Shown in pieces: positions 8,104-16,100 of a DNA stretch of 16,102 nt. Position numbers and translations under genes: made by a program. The notes below the pieces were generated by a model, which worked only from the letters and a program-made list of their open reading frames with translations, did not search any database and had not been told where the DNA came from. Origin of the DNA: Lachnospiraceae bacterium (GTDB taxonomy: Bacteria; Bacillota; Clostridia; Lachnospirales; Lachnospiraceae); NCBI GenBank assembly GCA_020860745.1, contig JAJBTR010000061.1, forward strand, positions 1 to 16,102. The letters are read 5' to 3'. Numbering within the stretch: the stretch's first letter is position 1; each line of letters begins with the position of its first letter.

Positions 8104-10836
8104 ATGCGTATCTGCGACATGACAATCAACCATTTGACCAATCCGCTTGGCTATCACATGGATACGGCCACGTTTCACTGGCTGGTTGCGGATAGCCGTG
8201 GCAAAAAAACAGATTTTTCCAGGATATGTGTGGGAACAGACGAAAACCTGTCTGATCCTGTCTATGACAGCGGTATTCAGGCCGGCAACTTGTCCGGTTA
8301 CTGTATCAATTATTTGTGGAAACCCTCCACCAGATATTTCTGGCAGGTAACGGTTACTGATGACTGTGGAGAGACAGTCGTCAGTGATGTCGCCTGGTTT
8401 GAAACGGCAAAGGACGAAAAAGACTGGTCTGCTGTCTGGATTACTGGTACGCACACCGGAAACAATCTTTTGTATACACGGTTCACTCCGAGAACAGCCG
8501 TAGCCAGAGCCAGACTTTCTATTACAGGCGTTGGCCTTTATGAAGCTTATCTGAATCATAACAAAATCGGCGATGAATATTTGACGCCGAATTTTAACGA
8601 CTACAGTAATTTTATTCAGTTTCAGACTTATGAGCTGGAGAATGAAATTTCAGACGGCGTGAATGAACTCCCTATTGCGCTTGGCAACGGATGGTACAAA
8701 GGGCGGTATATTTCTTTTACGGGAAAAGATCATGATCTGTACGGAGACACCCAGGCCGCGCTTGCCGAACTGAGATTAGAATATACGGATGGGAGCACAG
8801 AAACTATCTGTACGGATACTTCCTGGAGATGCCGGAAAAGCCCTGTGCTATTCGCTGACCTCTATGACGGAGAAATATTGGATGACAATATTCTCAATAC
8901 AAACGCGGACACAGACGCGCCGGTTTGCACAGTAGAAATCGGCTATGACCTCCTGGAAGCCAGAAGAAGTCTGCCGGTAAAGAAAATGCTTTCTGTAAAG
9001 CCGGTACAACTGATTCATTCGCCCAAAGGTGAAAGCATTCTGGATTTCGGACAGAACATGGCCGGATGGGTGAAATTTTACAACCGTCTGCTCCGAAACA
9101 AAACCTGTCGCTACGTTGCCGGGGAAATCCTGCAGGACGGGTGTTTTTACCATGAAAATATGCGCACCGCAAAGACAGAGTTTATCTACACTTCTTCCGG
9201 AGTAGAAAAGTGGGTACGTCCGCATTTTACTTTCTACGGGTTCCGCTATCTTCTTCTGGAAGGATTTGGAGATAATATCCGGTTGAGTGATTTTGAAGCG
9301 GAGGTTCTCTATTCTGATATGGTGCAGACGGGCTTCATGGAGACGGGAAACCGGAAGGTAAACCAGTTGATTTCCAATATCTTATGGGGACAGCGTAGCA
9401 ATTTTATCGATGTGCCCACCGACTGTCCGCAGCGCGATGAGCGGATGGGGTGGACCGGGGATACGCAGATCTTTTCCATGACTGCCATGTACAATATGAA
9501 CACCGCGAATTTCTTCCGAAAGCATATGTATGACATCAATGGTGTACAGAATAAAACCGGCGGCATCGCACCCTTTGTTGTCCCGCCGCTTACCTTTCCT
9601 CCGCAGGCATCGGCCGGGTGGGGAGATGTTGCGACGATCGTCCCCTGGAACCTTTATCTCATGTACGGAGACAGGCAGATGCTGCAGGAACAGTATCCCG
9701 GCATGAAAGCCTGGGCGGATTACATCTATTCGCGTGATCTGGCAGGCGGAGATACCGGTCTATGGAGTCTGGACAATCATTTCGGTGACTGGTTATCCCT
9801 GGACGCACCGGAAGGCGTGTCTTCCGGCGGGACAGAGATCACTCTGGTCGCTACAGCATATTATTACCACTCCACCAAACTGACGGCGTTGGTGGCAAAA
9901 GAGTTGAATCGCGGCGTTGAGTATGAGCTCTACGCTGCACGGGCAGAAAAGATAAAAACGGCCTATCAGAATGAGTATCTTACAGTCAGCGGCAGGCTCA
10001 CGGAGCACACGCAGACGGCTTGCATTCTGACGCTTTACATGGGGTTGTACCGGGAAGGACAGGAGCAAAGGATCGCTGACGAACTGGAATGTCTGATTCT
10101 GGAAAACGGCGGGCACCTGAGCACCGGATTTTTGGGAACCGGATACCTGTGCCAGGTACTCAGCAAATTCGGGAAGCATAAGCTTGCCTGTGACCTGCTT
10201 CTGGTGGAAGATTATCCTGGTTGGCTTTATAGTGTCAATCTGGGTGCTACGACAATCTGGGAGCGCTGGGACTCTGTTCTTTCGGACGGACACATGAATC
10301 CGGAAGGGATGAATTCCCTGAATCATTATGCAAATGGGACTGTTCAGGAATGGATGTATCAGTATATCGGCGGAATCAGGCCGCAGGAACCGGGATGGAG
10401 AAAAATATTCATTGCACCGCATCCGGATCATCGGCTTGGAAAATTCCATGCGGAATATCGTAGTATTTCCGGCACCGTTATCAGTGAATGGCAGTGGCGG
10501 GAGAATGGTACGATAGAGTATCACTTTGAAATTCCCTTTGATACGACTGCTATAGTGAATTTTGAGAATGAGAAACCATTCGAATTGGCCGCCGGTGTCT
10601 GGAAATTCACGCGAACTGCAGTCCTGGTCAGCAAAGGATACAATGGATATACAGATTTGTCTGTTTTACTCGCGGATGAGGAAGCCAGAGAGTTGATTCT
10701 TGCTCATGCTCCCGGACTTTTGCACATCCCTGCGGAATTGTCCGGCGGCTCTTTGAAAAAGCAGATGCTTTCCGTTTTTTCCGGGTATACCGGAGCGGAT
10801 TACGAAAAGCTTATCGCTGCCTTAAAAAACTTATAA
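8104..10836 (+). CDS. Alpha-L-rhamnosidase, glycoside hydrolase family 78
   Basis: This 910-residue inverting glycosidase releases terminal alpha-L-rhamnose. Domains in order: an N-terminal beta-sandwich with the family-like opening LTNPLGY (about 1-105), rhamnosidase N and concanavalin-like domains (about 110-400), the catalytic alpha/alpha barrel (about 405-740) and a C-terminal beta domain (about 745-825). The hallmark DVPTDCPQRDERMGWTGD lies at 436-453, with Glu446 the presumptive general acid; Glu720 in TTIWERWDS is the likely base. The last ~80 residues are an extra helical tail (LLADEEARELILAHAPGL and onward) like that of the GH3 protein. There is no signal peptide. The start ATG follows GAAGGGAG (8087-8094). 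The gene is divergent from the AraC-type regulator, which suggests it is a regulated target. Confidence 0.95.
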   Translation: MRICDMTINHLTNPLGYHMDTATFHWLVADSRGKKTDFSRICVGTDENLSDPVYDSGIQAGNLSGYCINYLWKPSTRYFWQVTVTDDCGETVVSDVAWFETAKDEKDWSAVWITGTHTGNNLLYTRFTPRTAVARARLSITGVGLYEAYLNHNKIGDEYLTPNFNDYSNFIQFQTYELENEISDGVNELPIALGNGWYKGRYISFTGKDHDLYGDTQAALAELRLEYTDGSTETICTDTSWRCRKSPVLFADLYDGEILDDNILNTNADTDAPVCTVEIGYDLLEARRSLPVKKMLSVKPVQLIHSPKGESILDFGQNMAGWVKFYNRLLRNKTCRYVAGEILQDGCFYHENMRTAKTEFIYTSSGVEKWVRPHFTFYGFRYLLLEGFGDNIRLSDFEAEVLYSDMVQTGFMETGNRKVNQLISNILWGQRSNFIDVPTDCPQRDERMGWTGDTQIFSMTAMYNMNTANFFRKHMYDINGVQNKTGGIAPFVVPPLTFPPQASAGWGDVATIVPWNLYLMYGDRQMLQEQYPGMKAWADYIYSRDLAGGDTGLWSLDNHFGDWLSLDAPEGVSSGGTEITLVATAYYYHSTKLTALVAKELNRGVEYELYAARAEKIKTAYQNEYLTVSGRLTEHTQTACILTLYMGLYREGQEQRIADELECLILENGGHLSTGFLGTGYLCQVLSKFGKHKLACDLLLVEDYPGWLYSVNLGATTIWERWDSVLSDGHMNPEGMNSLNHYANGTVQEWMYQYIGGIRPQEPGWRKIFIAPHPDHRLGKFHAEYRSISGTVISEWQWRENGTIEYHFEIPFDTTAIVNFENEKPFELAAGVWKFTRTAVLVSKGYNGYTDLSVLLADEEARELILAHAPGLLHIPAELSGGSLKKQMLSVFSGYTGADYEKLIAALKNL

Positions 10837-10903
10837 GATGATTTAAAATGTGTCACATCACTATACCCAACTGCATCCGCTTTCTGCATTTTGCAAATAC
10901 TTG

Positions 10904-10973
10904 AGGTATCGTAAACGAAAGATTCCAACCGGTATTAAAACACTACCTGTTGCGGTTTAGATACCTTTATTTT
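10904..10973 (+). terminator. Long-hairpin terminator after the rhamnosidase gene
   Basis: An outer stem pairs 10904-10916 (AGGTATCGTAAAC) with 10955-10966 (GTTTAGATACCT), 12 base pairs with one bulged G. Inside it a second stem pairs CAAC and GGTA with TACC and GTTG around the nine-base loop 10935-10943. TTATTTT follows at 10967-10973. It sits 68 bases after the GH78 stop and directly before the duplicated esterase remnant. Confidence 0.6.
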
Positions 10974-11346
10974 GTCATTTTTAACTATTCAGATGGCAGA
11001 ATATGCACTGTTTATTTGCTATGTTTTTTACTATTTTTTTAATGTGATCCGCATGCCTCATTAACCGGTGGATCCCGCACTTCTGCGTGCCTGTGGCGCG
11101 GCAGAGCAGACACTATGGGTCGGTGTGGACGGCAATCTTATCAAATGGCAGAAGCGCTGAAAGAGTGTCAAAACAGTCGTATCGTTTTTTTGACATGCCG
11201 GAAGTATGTTATGACGGCCAGATATCAGATTTCGATTACAGCAGACAGAACATCTGTTGCATTTGCCCGGACGCCATGGTTTGTTGTGAATCTGTATAAT
11301 TGTGCAGGCATCCCGGCGATACCGTTTGAATTTGTGTGTTAGAGCA
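10970..11346 (+). pseudogene. Decayed, internally deleted copy of the esterase gene and its upstream region
   Basis: Three blocks match the intact esterase locus in order: 10970-11146 matches about 2860-3037 (upstream DNA), 11147-11256 matches 3368-3478 (residues just after the catalytic Ser region), and 11257-11342 matches 4492-4577 (the C-terminus, ending in TAG instead of TAA). About 330 and 1013 bases are missing between the blocks. The middle block is about 93% identical with seven substitutions and one deleted base, which shifts the frame. The start codon, the GQSNME serine, the GES block and the DIHP motif are all lost, so no esterase can be made. Homology continues through the following spacer into the promoter block at 11393-11446, showing that the whole esterase-plus-promoter unit was once duplicated. 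Confidence 0.85.
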
Positions 11347-11392
11347 AAAGTCCGGGACTGCGAAATAAAATATCGTTTCTGACCGGTTTTGC

Positions 11393-11446
11393 CAATGGGT
11401 AGTGTCAGTCGATGTATTTAAATAACGGCAGGCTTATTGCTATATT
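11393..11446 (+). promoter_or_regulatory. Repeated promoter block, copy 2
   Basis: The box CAATGGGTAGTGTCAG begins at 11393, and the -10 hexamer TATATT lies at 11441-11446, again exactly 40 bases after the A of AGTGT (11401). The -35 position holds TTAAAT. It drives the first GH43 gene and is part of the duplicated segment that also holds the esterase remnant. Confidence 0.7.
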
Positions 11447-11489
11447 ATTAGTGGATATATTATAAAAAACTGATTGAGGAGGGAAGAAT

Positions 11490-12938
11490 ATGCAAAAGAC
11501 AAAAACAGTAGTAAACCCCTACCTGCCTCTGTGGGAGTATGTTCCGGATGCAGAGCCACATGTTTTTGAAGGCAGGTTGTATGTATTTGGAAGTCATGAC
11601 AAAAAAGATGGAACGACTTTCTGCGAAGAAGATTACGTGGGGTGGAGCGCGCCGATCGAAGACCTTAGTGATTGGCGGTATGAGGGAGTGATTTACAGGA
11701 AGACACAGGATCCGTTGAATCGAAACGGAGAACATGCACTTTACGCACCAGACGTTGCACAGGGGCCTGATGGACGTTATTACCTGTACTATGGACTTGA
11801 TTTTACAAGTATTATTTCCGTGGCAGTCAGTGACAGTCCTGTGGGACCTTATGAGTTTCACGGACATGTCAGCTATGCAGATGGTTCCTACCCACAGGGA
11901 TCAAGAATGTTTGATCCGGCGATCCTCTGTGAAGAGAGCGGCAATTATCTGTATTACGGTTTTTGCCCAACATGGCGGTTCCCGGGAATGGAGACCACGC
12001 CGTTTCCGGGAGCGATGATGGTGGAATTAGAAAATGATATGCATACGATTAAAACTGAACCGATTTGTGTGGCAGACGGTGCGGAGAGTGTTCGGAATAC
12101 TGCATTTAAAGAGCATCCATTCTTTGAGGCATCCAGCATTCGTAATTTTAACGGGATATATTATTTTGTATATTCCAGCATTCAGAGTCATGAGCTGTGT
12201 TACGCGACTTCAGATTCTCCGAAGGGCCCGTTTGAGTATCGTGGCGTGATTATATCAAATGGAGATGTTGGTTACCGGGGAAATACGGTTCCGGTCAACT
12301 ATATGGGAAATAACCACGGGGGGATTGAAAGGATAAAAGATCAGTATTACATTTTTTATCACCGTCATACCCACGGCACCCAGTTTAGCAGACAGGGTTG
12401 TGCGGAGAAAATCAGCATCTCTGAGGATGGGTGGATTCCACAGGTGGAGATAACAAGCTGCGGCTTGAATGATGGTCCGCTTCCGGCGGGTATTCCGTAT
12501 AGTTCCTGTATTTTGTGCCACCTGACAGGACCTGTTCAAAAGGAAGTGGGAATGGTCGGAGAAGAGGGACATAGTAACGAACTCCCGGAAAACGCGCCTT
12601 ATATTACAGAAGAAGCGGGTGAACAACGGGAATCCCACGAATACCATTATGTAAAAAATCTCTGCGAAGGAGCAGTCTGGGGATGCAAATATATGGATTT
12701 TGATACTGTAATATCTTCTCAGCTGACGCTGACGCTGCGCGGGGCTGCGGGAAGCATAGATATATGTATTTCTTCACCAGAAAATACAGTTGCTGTTTTG
12801 GAAATGGCGGAAGCGGATGCATGGACGAAACATACCGTAAAGATTCCGAAAACATCGGGAGCCCAGGCATTGTATCTGGTATTTCACAACAGAGAAAAAG
12901 ATGGGGCAATAGACTTTGCTGAATTTTTTCTGGAGTAA
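11490..12938 (+). CDS. Glycoside hydrolase family 43 enzyme (arabinofuranosidase/xylosidase type)
   Basis: This 482-residue protein has a five-bladed beta-propeller fold expected to remove arabinose or xylose side groups or termini. The three acidic residues of the family can be placed: Asp20 in VPDAEPHVF (general base), Asp142 in FDPAI (pKa modulator) and Glu213 in FFEASSIR (general acid). NNHGGIE and FYHRHTHG further on are also typical. After about residue 330 a beta-rich tail with a carbohydrate-binding-module-6-like look (SIDICIS, then HTVKIPKTSGAQALYLVF) ends the protein. No signal peptide. The ATG follows GAGGAGGG (11476-11483). Its own promoter is copy 2 of the repeated block. It is related to but clearly different from the GH43 gene at 13184, so the pair may split substrates. 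Specificity is not decided. Confidence 0.9.
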   Translation: MQKTKTVVNPYLPLWEYVPDAEPHVFEGRLYVFGSHDKKDGTTFCEEDYVGWSAPIEDLSDWRYEGVIYRKTQDPLNRNGEHALYAPDVAQGPDGRYYLYYGLDFTSIISVAVSDSPVGPYEFHGHVSYADGSYPQGSRMFDPAILCEESGNYLYYGFCPTWRFPGMETTPFPGAMMVELENDMHTIKTEPICVADGAESVRNTAFKEHPFFEASSIRNFNGIYYFVYSSIQSHELCYATSDSPKGPFEYRGVIISNGDVGYRGNTVPVNYMGNNHGGIERIKDQYYIFYHRHTHGTQFSRQGCAEKISISEDGWIPQVEITSCGLNDGPLPAGIPYSSCILCHLTGPVQKEVGMVGEEGHSNELPENAPYITEEAGEQRESHEYHYVKNLCEGAVWGCKYMDFDTVISSQLTLTLRGAAGSIDICISSPENTVAVLEMAEADAWTKHTVKIPKTSGAQALYLVFHNREKDGAIDFAEFFLE

Positions 12939-12968
12939 TTTTAACACAATACGGATGGCTGTTTTTTT

Positions 12969-13022
12969 CAATGGGTAGTGTTAGCTGATGTACTAAAAGA
13001 AGTGAGAAACCTGCTTTATACT
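12969..13022 (+). promoter_or_regulatory. Repeated promoter block, copy 3
   Basis: The box CAATGGGTAGTGTTAG begins at 12969 and TATACT lies at 13017-13022, again 40 bases after the A of AGTGT (12977). The -35 position holds TAAAAG. Unlike copy 2, the esterase tail is not present upstream, so only the promoter-sized element is shared. It lies just after the first GH43 gene and before the second. Confidence 0.65.
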
Positions 13023-13183
13023 GCAAGAGGTTGTCTGCTTTATCCATTGTAGTTGTCGGTTTCTGCACTGTTTTTTCCCAGAATGTCAATTATTCTTATA
13101 CTATAATTATTTACGATGATCAGTTACGTACGAAAACATCAATTTTTCGTTCGATTGATTCATCGAAGAAGGAGGAGAAGAAA
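13023..13183 (+). other. Long leader of the second GH43 gene
   Basis: If copy 3 of the promoter is used, the message has an untranslated leader of about 155 bases, against about 35 for the other two copies. The leader contains a TATAAT at 13102-13107 with no good -35, and a small hairpin TTCGAT/ATCGAA (13150-13155 with 13162-13167) just before the ribosome binding site. A frame open from a TTG at 13031 joins the GH43 frame but lacks a convincing start. No known riboswitch was recognised. Confidence 0.4.
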
Positions 13184-14551
13184 ATGCAGACATATCAGAA
13201 TAAAAGGAACCCGATTTTGCCGTTGGAATATCACATTCCGGACAGTGAAGCGCATGTGATGCCGGACGGTAAGCTTTACGTGTACGGTAGTTATGACGAC
13301 CGGGAAGATGTCTACTGCAGCGAGAAGTATCATGTGGTGTCCACGCCGGACATGGAGCATTGGACGATTCACGACGAATCGCTGAACGGGAAGCAGATTC
13401 CGTGGTTCAACAATCCGGATGCGCCGAAATATCCGGGGATTGACTGGAGTCATCCCACACCGTTTATTCAGAAGATGCTGGCGAATATGGCGGCGGACGG
13501 CGAGGATATGAAAGAGAAGTTCGAAAAAGAGGATGAGAGCGAAAAACCGGCGCTTCTGTTTGCCCCGGACTGTGTGGAGAAGGATGGAAAGTATTATCTT
13601 TATATCTGCATGCCGGACGATAGTGAGGGCGTGGCTGTTTCCGACCGGCCGGAGGGTCCGTTCACCGATCCGGTGCAGCTTCCCTGCGGCGGGATTGATC
13701 CGGCCATCTTTATCGATGATGACGGGCAGGCATATTTCTACTGGGGACAGCTATTTTCCCATGGAGTGAAACTGAACGCCGATCTGATGTCCTTTGACCG
13801 TGCTGATATTGTGGATGATCTGGTAACAGAGGAAGAACACTATTTTCATGAGGGTTCTTCCATGCGGAAGATTGGAGACACTTATTATTACGTGTACGCG
13901 GACATGGAGCGGGGGAAACCCACCTCATTGGGCTATTCTACCGGGAAATCGCCCATGGGTCCTTTTACCTATCGGGGAATCATTATCGATAATGACGGCT
14001 GCGATCCGAAAAGCTGGAACAACCATGGCTCGATCGAATGTGTGGATGGACAGTGGTATGTTTTCTATCATCGCTGCAGCCGCGGGATGGAACAGCACCG
14101 CAGGCTTTGTATTGAGAAGATTAACATTCTGCCGGACGGAACGATCCCGGAAGTGAAGATGACCTCTCAGGGGGTAGGTGAGCCCTTTGCGCCCGGTGAG
14201 GCGATTATGGGATATCAGGCCTGCGGCCTTTCCGGTACGGTTTTTATCGGCATCAATGAGGATGAGGAGACGAAAGAACAGTATCCTGAGAGGCTGATGA
14301 ATATCTCCGCCGGGGATGAGATGATTTTCCGCTATGTGAAGAGCGAGGCAGGCTACCACCGCCTCGGGATCCGGGCAACAGGCAGCGGTAAGCTGACGGT
14401 TCTTCTGAATGATGCAGAAGCAGGGGAAGTGATTGTAGAGAACGGGGTACAGACTGCGGATGTTATCTGTGCGTCAGCGGGTGAGTATGAGTTGAAGCTT
14501 CGCGTGGAAAAGGCGGAAGATCTGGAGATTCTGGAAGTAATGCCGGAATAA
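13184..14551 (+). CDS. Glycoside hydrolase family 43 enzyme, second copy type
   Basis: This 455-residue beta-propeller glycosidase has the three expected acidic residues: Asp20 in IPDSEAHV, Asp172 in GIDPAIF and Glu223 in FHEGSSMR. NNHGSIE and VFYHRCSRG follow as in the arabinofuranosidase/xylosidase branch. An insertion of roughly 60 residues at about 61-120, rich in Glu and Lys near its end (EDMKEKFEKEDESEK), separates the first two blades and is absent from the other GH43 protein here. A beta-rich tail (about 360-455) resembles a carbohydrate-binding module. No signal peptide. The frame is open upstream to 13031, but GAAGGAGGAG at about 13168-13178 marks the ATG at 13184, where the protein also aligns with the start of its relative (NPILPLEYHIPD against NPYLPLWEYVPD). 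Confidence 0.92.
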   Translation: MQTYQNKRNPILPLEYHIPDSEAHVMPDGKLYVYGSYDDREDVYCSEKYHVVSTPDMEHWTIHDESLNGKQIPWFNNPDAPKYPGIDWSHPTPFIQKMLANMAADGEDMKEKFEKEDESEKPALLFAPDCVEKDGKYYLYICMPDDSEGVAVSDRPEGPFTDPVQLPCGGIDPAIFIDDDGQAYFYWGQLFSHGVKLNADLMSFDRADIVDDLVTEEEHYFHEGSSMRKIGDTYYYVYADMERGKPTSLGYSTGKSPMGPFTYRGIIIDNDGCDPKSWNNHGSIECVDGQWYVFYHRCSRGMEQHRRLCIEKINILPDGTIPEVKMTSQGVGEPFAPGEAIMGYQACGLSGTVFIGINEDEETKEQYPERLMNISAGDEMIFRYVKSEAGYHRLGIRATGSGKLTVLLNDAEAGEVIVENGVQTADVICASAGEYELKLRVEKAEDLEILEVMPE

Positions 14552-14595
14552 GTGAGAATTCAGATTGATTTCTTTTTACCTTCTGCAATAAAGAA

Positions 14596-14638
14596 AACAG
14601 GAAAAACCCCATCCGATATGGATGGGGTTTTTCCTGTT
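14596..14638. terminator. Bidirectional terminator between GH43 and the symporter
   Basis: A perfect 19-bp stem (14596-14614 with 14620-14638) has a GATAT loop. The GC-rich core CCCCATCC/GGATGGGG is flanked by A5 on the left and T5 on the right, so both strands read a hairpin followed by a U-run. It lies between the convergent stops at 14551 and 14666 and would serve both genes. Confidence 0.92.
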
Positions 14639-14665
14639 GTAAATATGGTTTTCGGTATTGTAATT

Positions 14666-16039
14666 TTACTGTTCGTCGTTTGCTTTCATCTTTTTCTTCA
14701 TTTCCGCAATCTCGCCCCAGTAAGGCTTGATCGGATACATGAGCAGGAAGATGATGATCAATGCACAGCAGATTGCCGGGATGCCGAAGCGCAGCCAGTT
14801 GATGGCAGCCATGGTAGCGTCATTCTGTCCGCCAACCGCATTGGCAATATATCCTGTGGCAGCCAAGACGGCGAGGATACCGGAACTGGTTGCGGCGGAA
14901 CCCATCTTGTAGGCAAAGCCCTTGATGGCGGTGACAACACCATTCATGGAAATGCCTTCTTTTAACTGGATGTAGTCAATTGTATCGTTGACGTAAAAGT
15001 TGATCAGACCCTGCTCCATGGCTCCAAAGCAGGTGGCCAGGAACGAGAGTACATACAACAGCGGCATGCTCTTGTTGCCACCGATGAAGAGGATCACGTA
15101 GCATACGCCGCAGAGTGCCTGCGTTATAATCATGGTGTTCACCGCGTTTCCTTTGCAAATCTTCAGGAAGAACGGCATGAATGCCATCATGGACACCAGA
15201 GCTCCGATAGAAACAATCAACATGTAGATGGTAATCAGATCAGGCCTCATCAGGTAGTACATAACATAGTATACAGAGGATGAGAACATGATGCCGTATC
15301 CGATGGAAGCCAGACACCAGACAATCAGCAGAGTGATCAGCTTCGGATGATGCCCGAAGAAAATCTTCAGATCAGTGGTGAGCGGTCGTTTTTCTTCGGT
15401 CTCGATGACATATCTCTCCTTGGACATTTTAAACAGTGCAAGGTTTGCGATGATAGCAAGGATGCCGTAAATCAAGATGAACGGAGCGTAGCTGCCGAAG
15501 AAGCTTACAAAGTTTGTCGTAAAGGATGATGCAATCGTAAACGCAACTGCAATCATGATGATGTCAAACTGTACCATGAATCCGCGCTCGCCGTCGTCTT
15601 TGGTCATAGCCGGAATCAGGGACATCTGCGGCATGGTCAGACCGGTCACGGACATACCATACAGGATGTAGAATATCGTGATGTAGATCACTTTTCCCTG
15701 GTCTGAAAGTCCCTGAGGGTTCAGGAAGAGGAAGAATGATACAACTGTCAGGATGAACGGTACAATCAATATGTAGGGACGATAGCGACCCCATTTGGTC
15801 TTGGTGCGGTCACACATACCACCCATAAGAGGATCGTTGACAGCATCCCAGAGTGTGGCAATCAGCATGATGATGGAAGCCGTGCCGGCCGCGATACCCA
15901 CCGTATCCGTCATAAATACGGAGATGTAGCTGGCAACAGTAGCCTGAATCAGCATAAAGCCGCCGCCGTTTGAGAGACCGTGTACGATCTGTACACTTCT
16001 CGGAAGACGTTGTTCGCCTTCTTTGTTTTCGTTACCCAT
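14666..16039 (-). CDS. GPH-family (MelB-like) sugar:cation symporter
   Basis: This 457-residue membrane protein of the glycoside-pentoside-hexuronide branch of the major facilitator superfamily has hydrophobic stretches along its whole length, consistent with 12 membrane helices. The first half carries the family pattern WDAVNDPLMGG with Asp65 and Asp69, spaced like the cation-binding aspartates of MelB, followed by the loop DRTKTKWGRYRPY at 77-89. It would import a glycoside or short oligosaccharide with Na+ or H+. The frame is open to 16075, but AAAGGAGG (about 16046-16053) lies six bases before the ATG at 16039, and the resulting N-terminus is a short polar cytosolic stretch (MGNENKEGEQ), as expected. 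It is the only transporter in the window, so it is the likely entry route for the substrates of the surrounding enzymes. The sugar is not predictable. Confidence 0.93.
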   Translation of the reverse strand: MGNENKEGEQRLPRSVQIVHGLSNGGGFMLIQATVASYISVFMTDTVGIAAGTASIIMLIATLWDAVNDPLMGGMCDRTKTKWGRYRPYILIVPFILTVVSFFLFLNPQGLSDQGKVIYITIFYILYGMSVTGLTMPQMSLIPAMTKDDGERGFMVQFDIIMIAVAFTIASSFTTNFVSFFGSYAPFILIYGILAIIANLALFKMSKERYVIETEEKRPLTTDLKIFFGHHPKLITLLIVWCLASIGYGIMFSSSVYYVMYYLMRPDLITIYMLIVSIGALVSMMAFMPFFLKICKGNAVNTMIITQALCGVCYVILFIGGNKSMPLLYVLSFLATCFGAMEQGLINFYVNDTIDYIQLKEGISMNGVVTAIKGFAYKMGSAATSSGILAVLAATGYIANAVGGQNDATMAAINWLRFGIPAICCALIIIFLLMYPIKPYWGEIAEMKKKMKANDEQ

Positions 16040-16094
16040 AAAATACCTCCTTTGTTTCTTTCCGTAAGCAACCATATTACATACTCATTTATTC

Positions 16095-16100
16095 ATTATA
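16095..16100 (-). promoter_or_regulatory. -10 hexamer of the symporter promoter
   Basis: The minus strand reads a perfect TATAAT here, about 55 bases before the symporter start. The -35 would lie beyond the end of the window and cannot be checked. Confidence 0.4.

Noticed and set aside
9793..10524. A 243-codon minus-strand open frame inside the rhamnosidase gene
   Set aside because: It is a shadow of GH78; the plus-strand frame has clear family motifs throughout.
10937..10955. GGTAGTGTT on the minus strand before the esterase remnant
   Set aside because: It is part of the arm of the terminator hairpin and matches the box only over nine bases.
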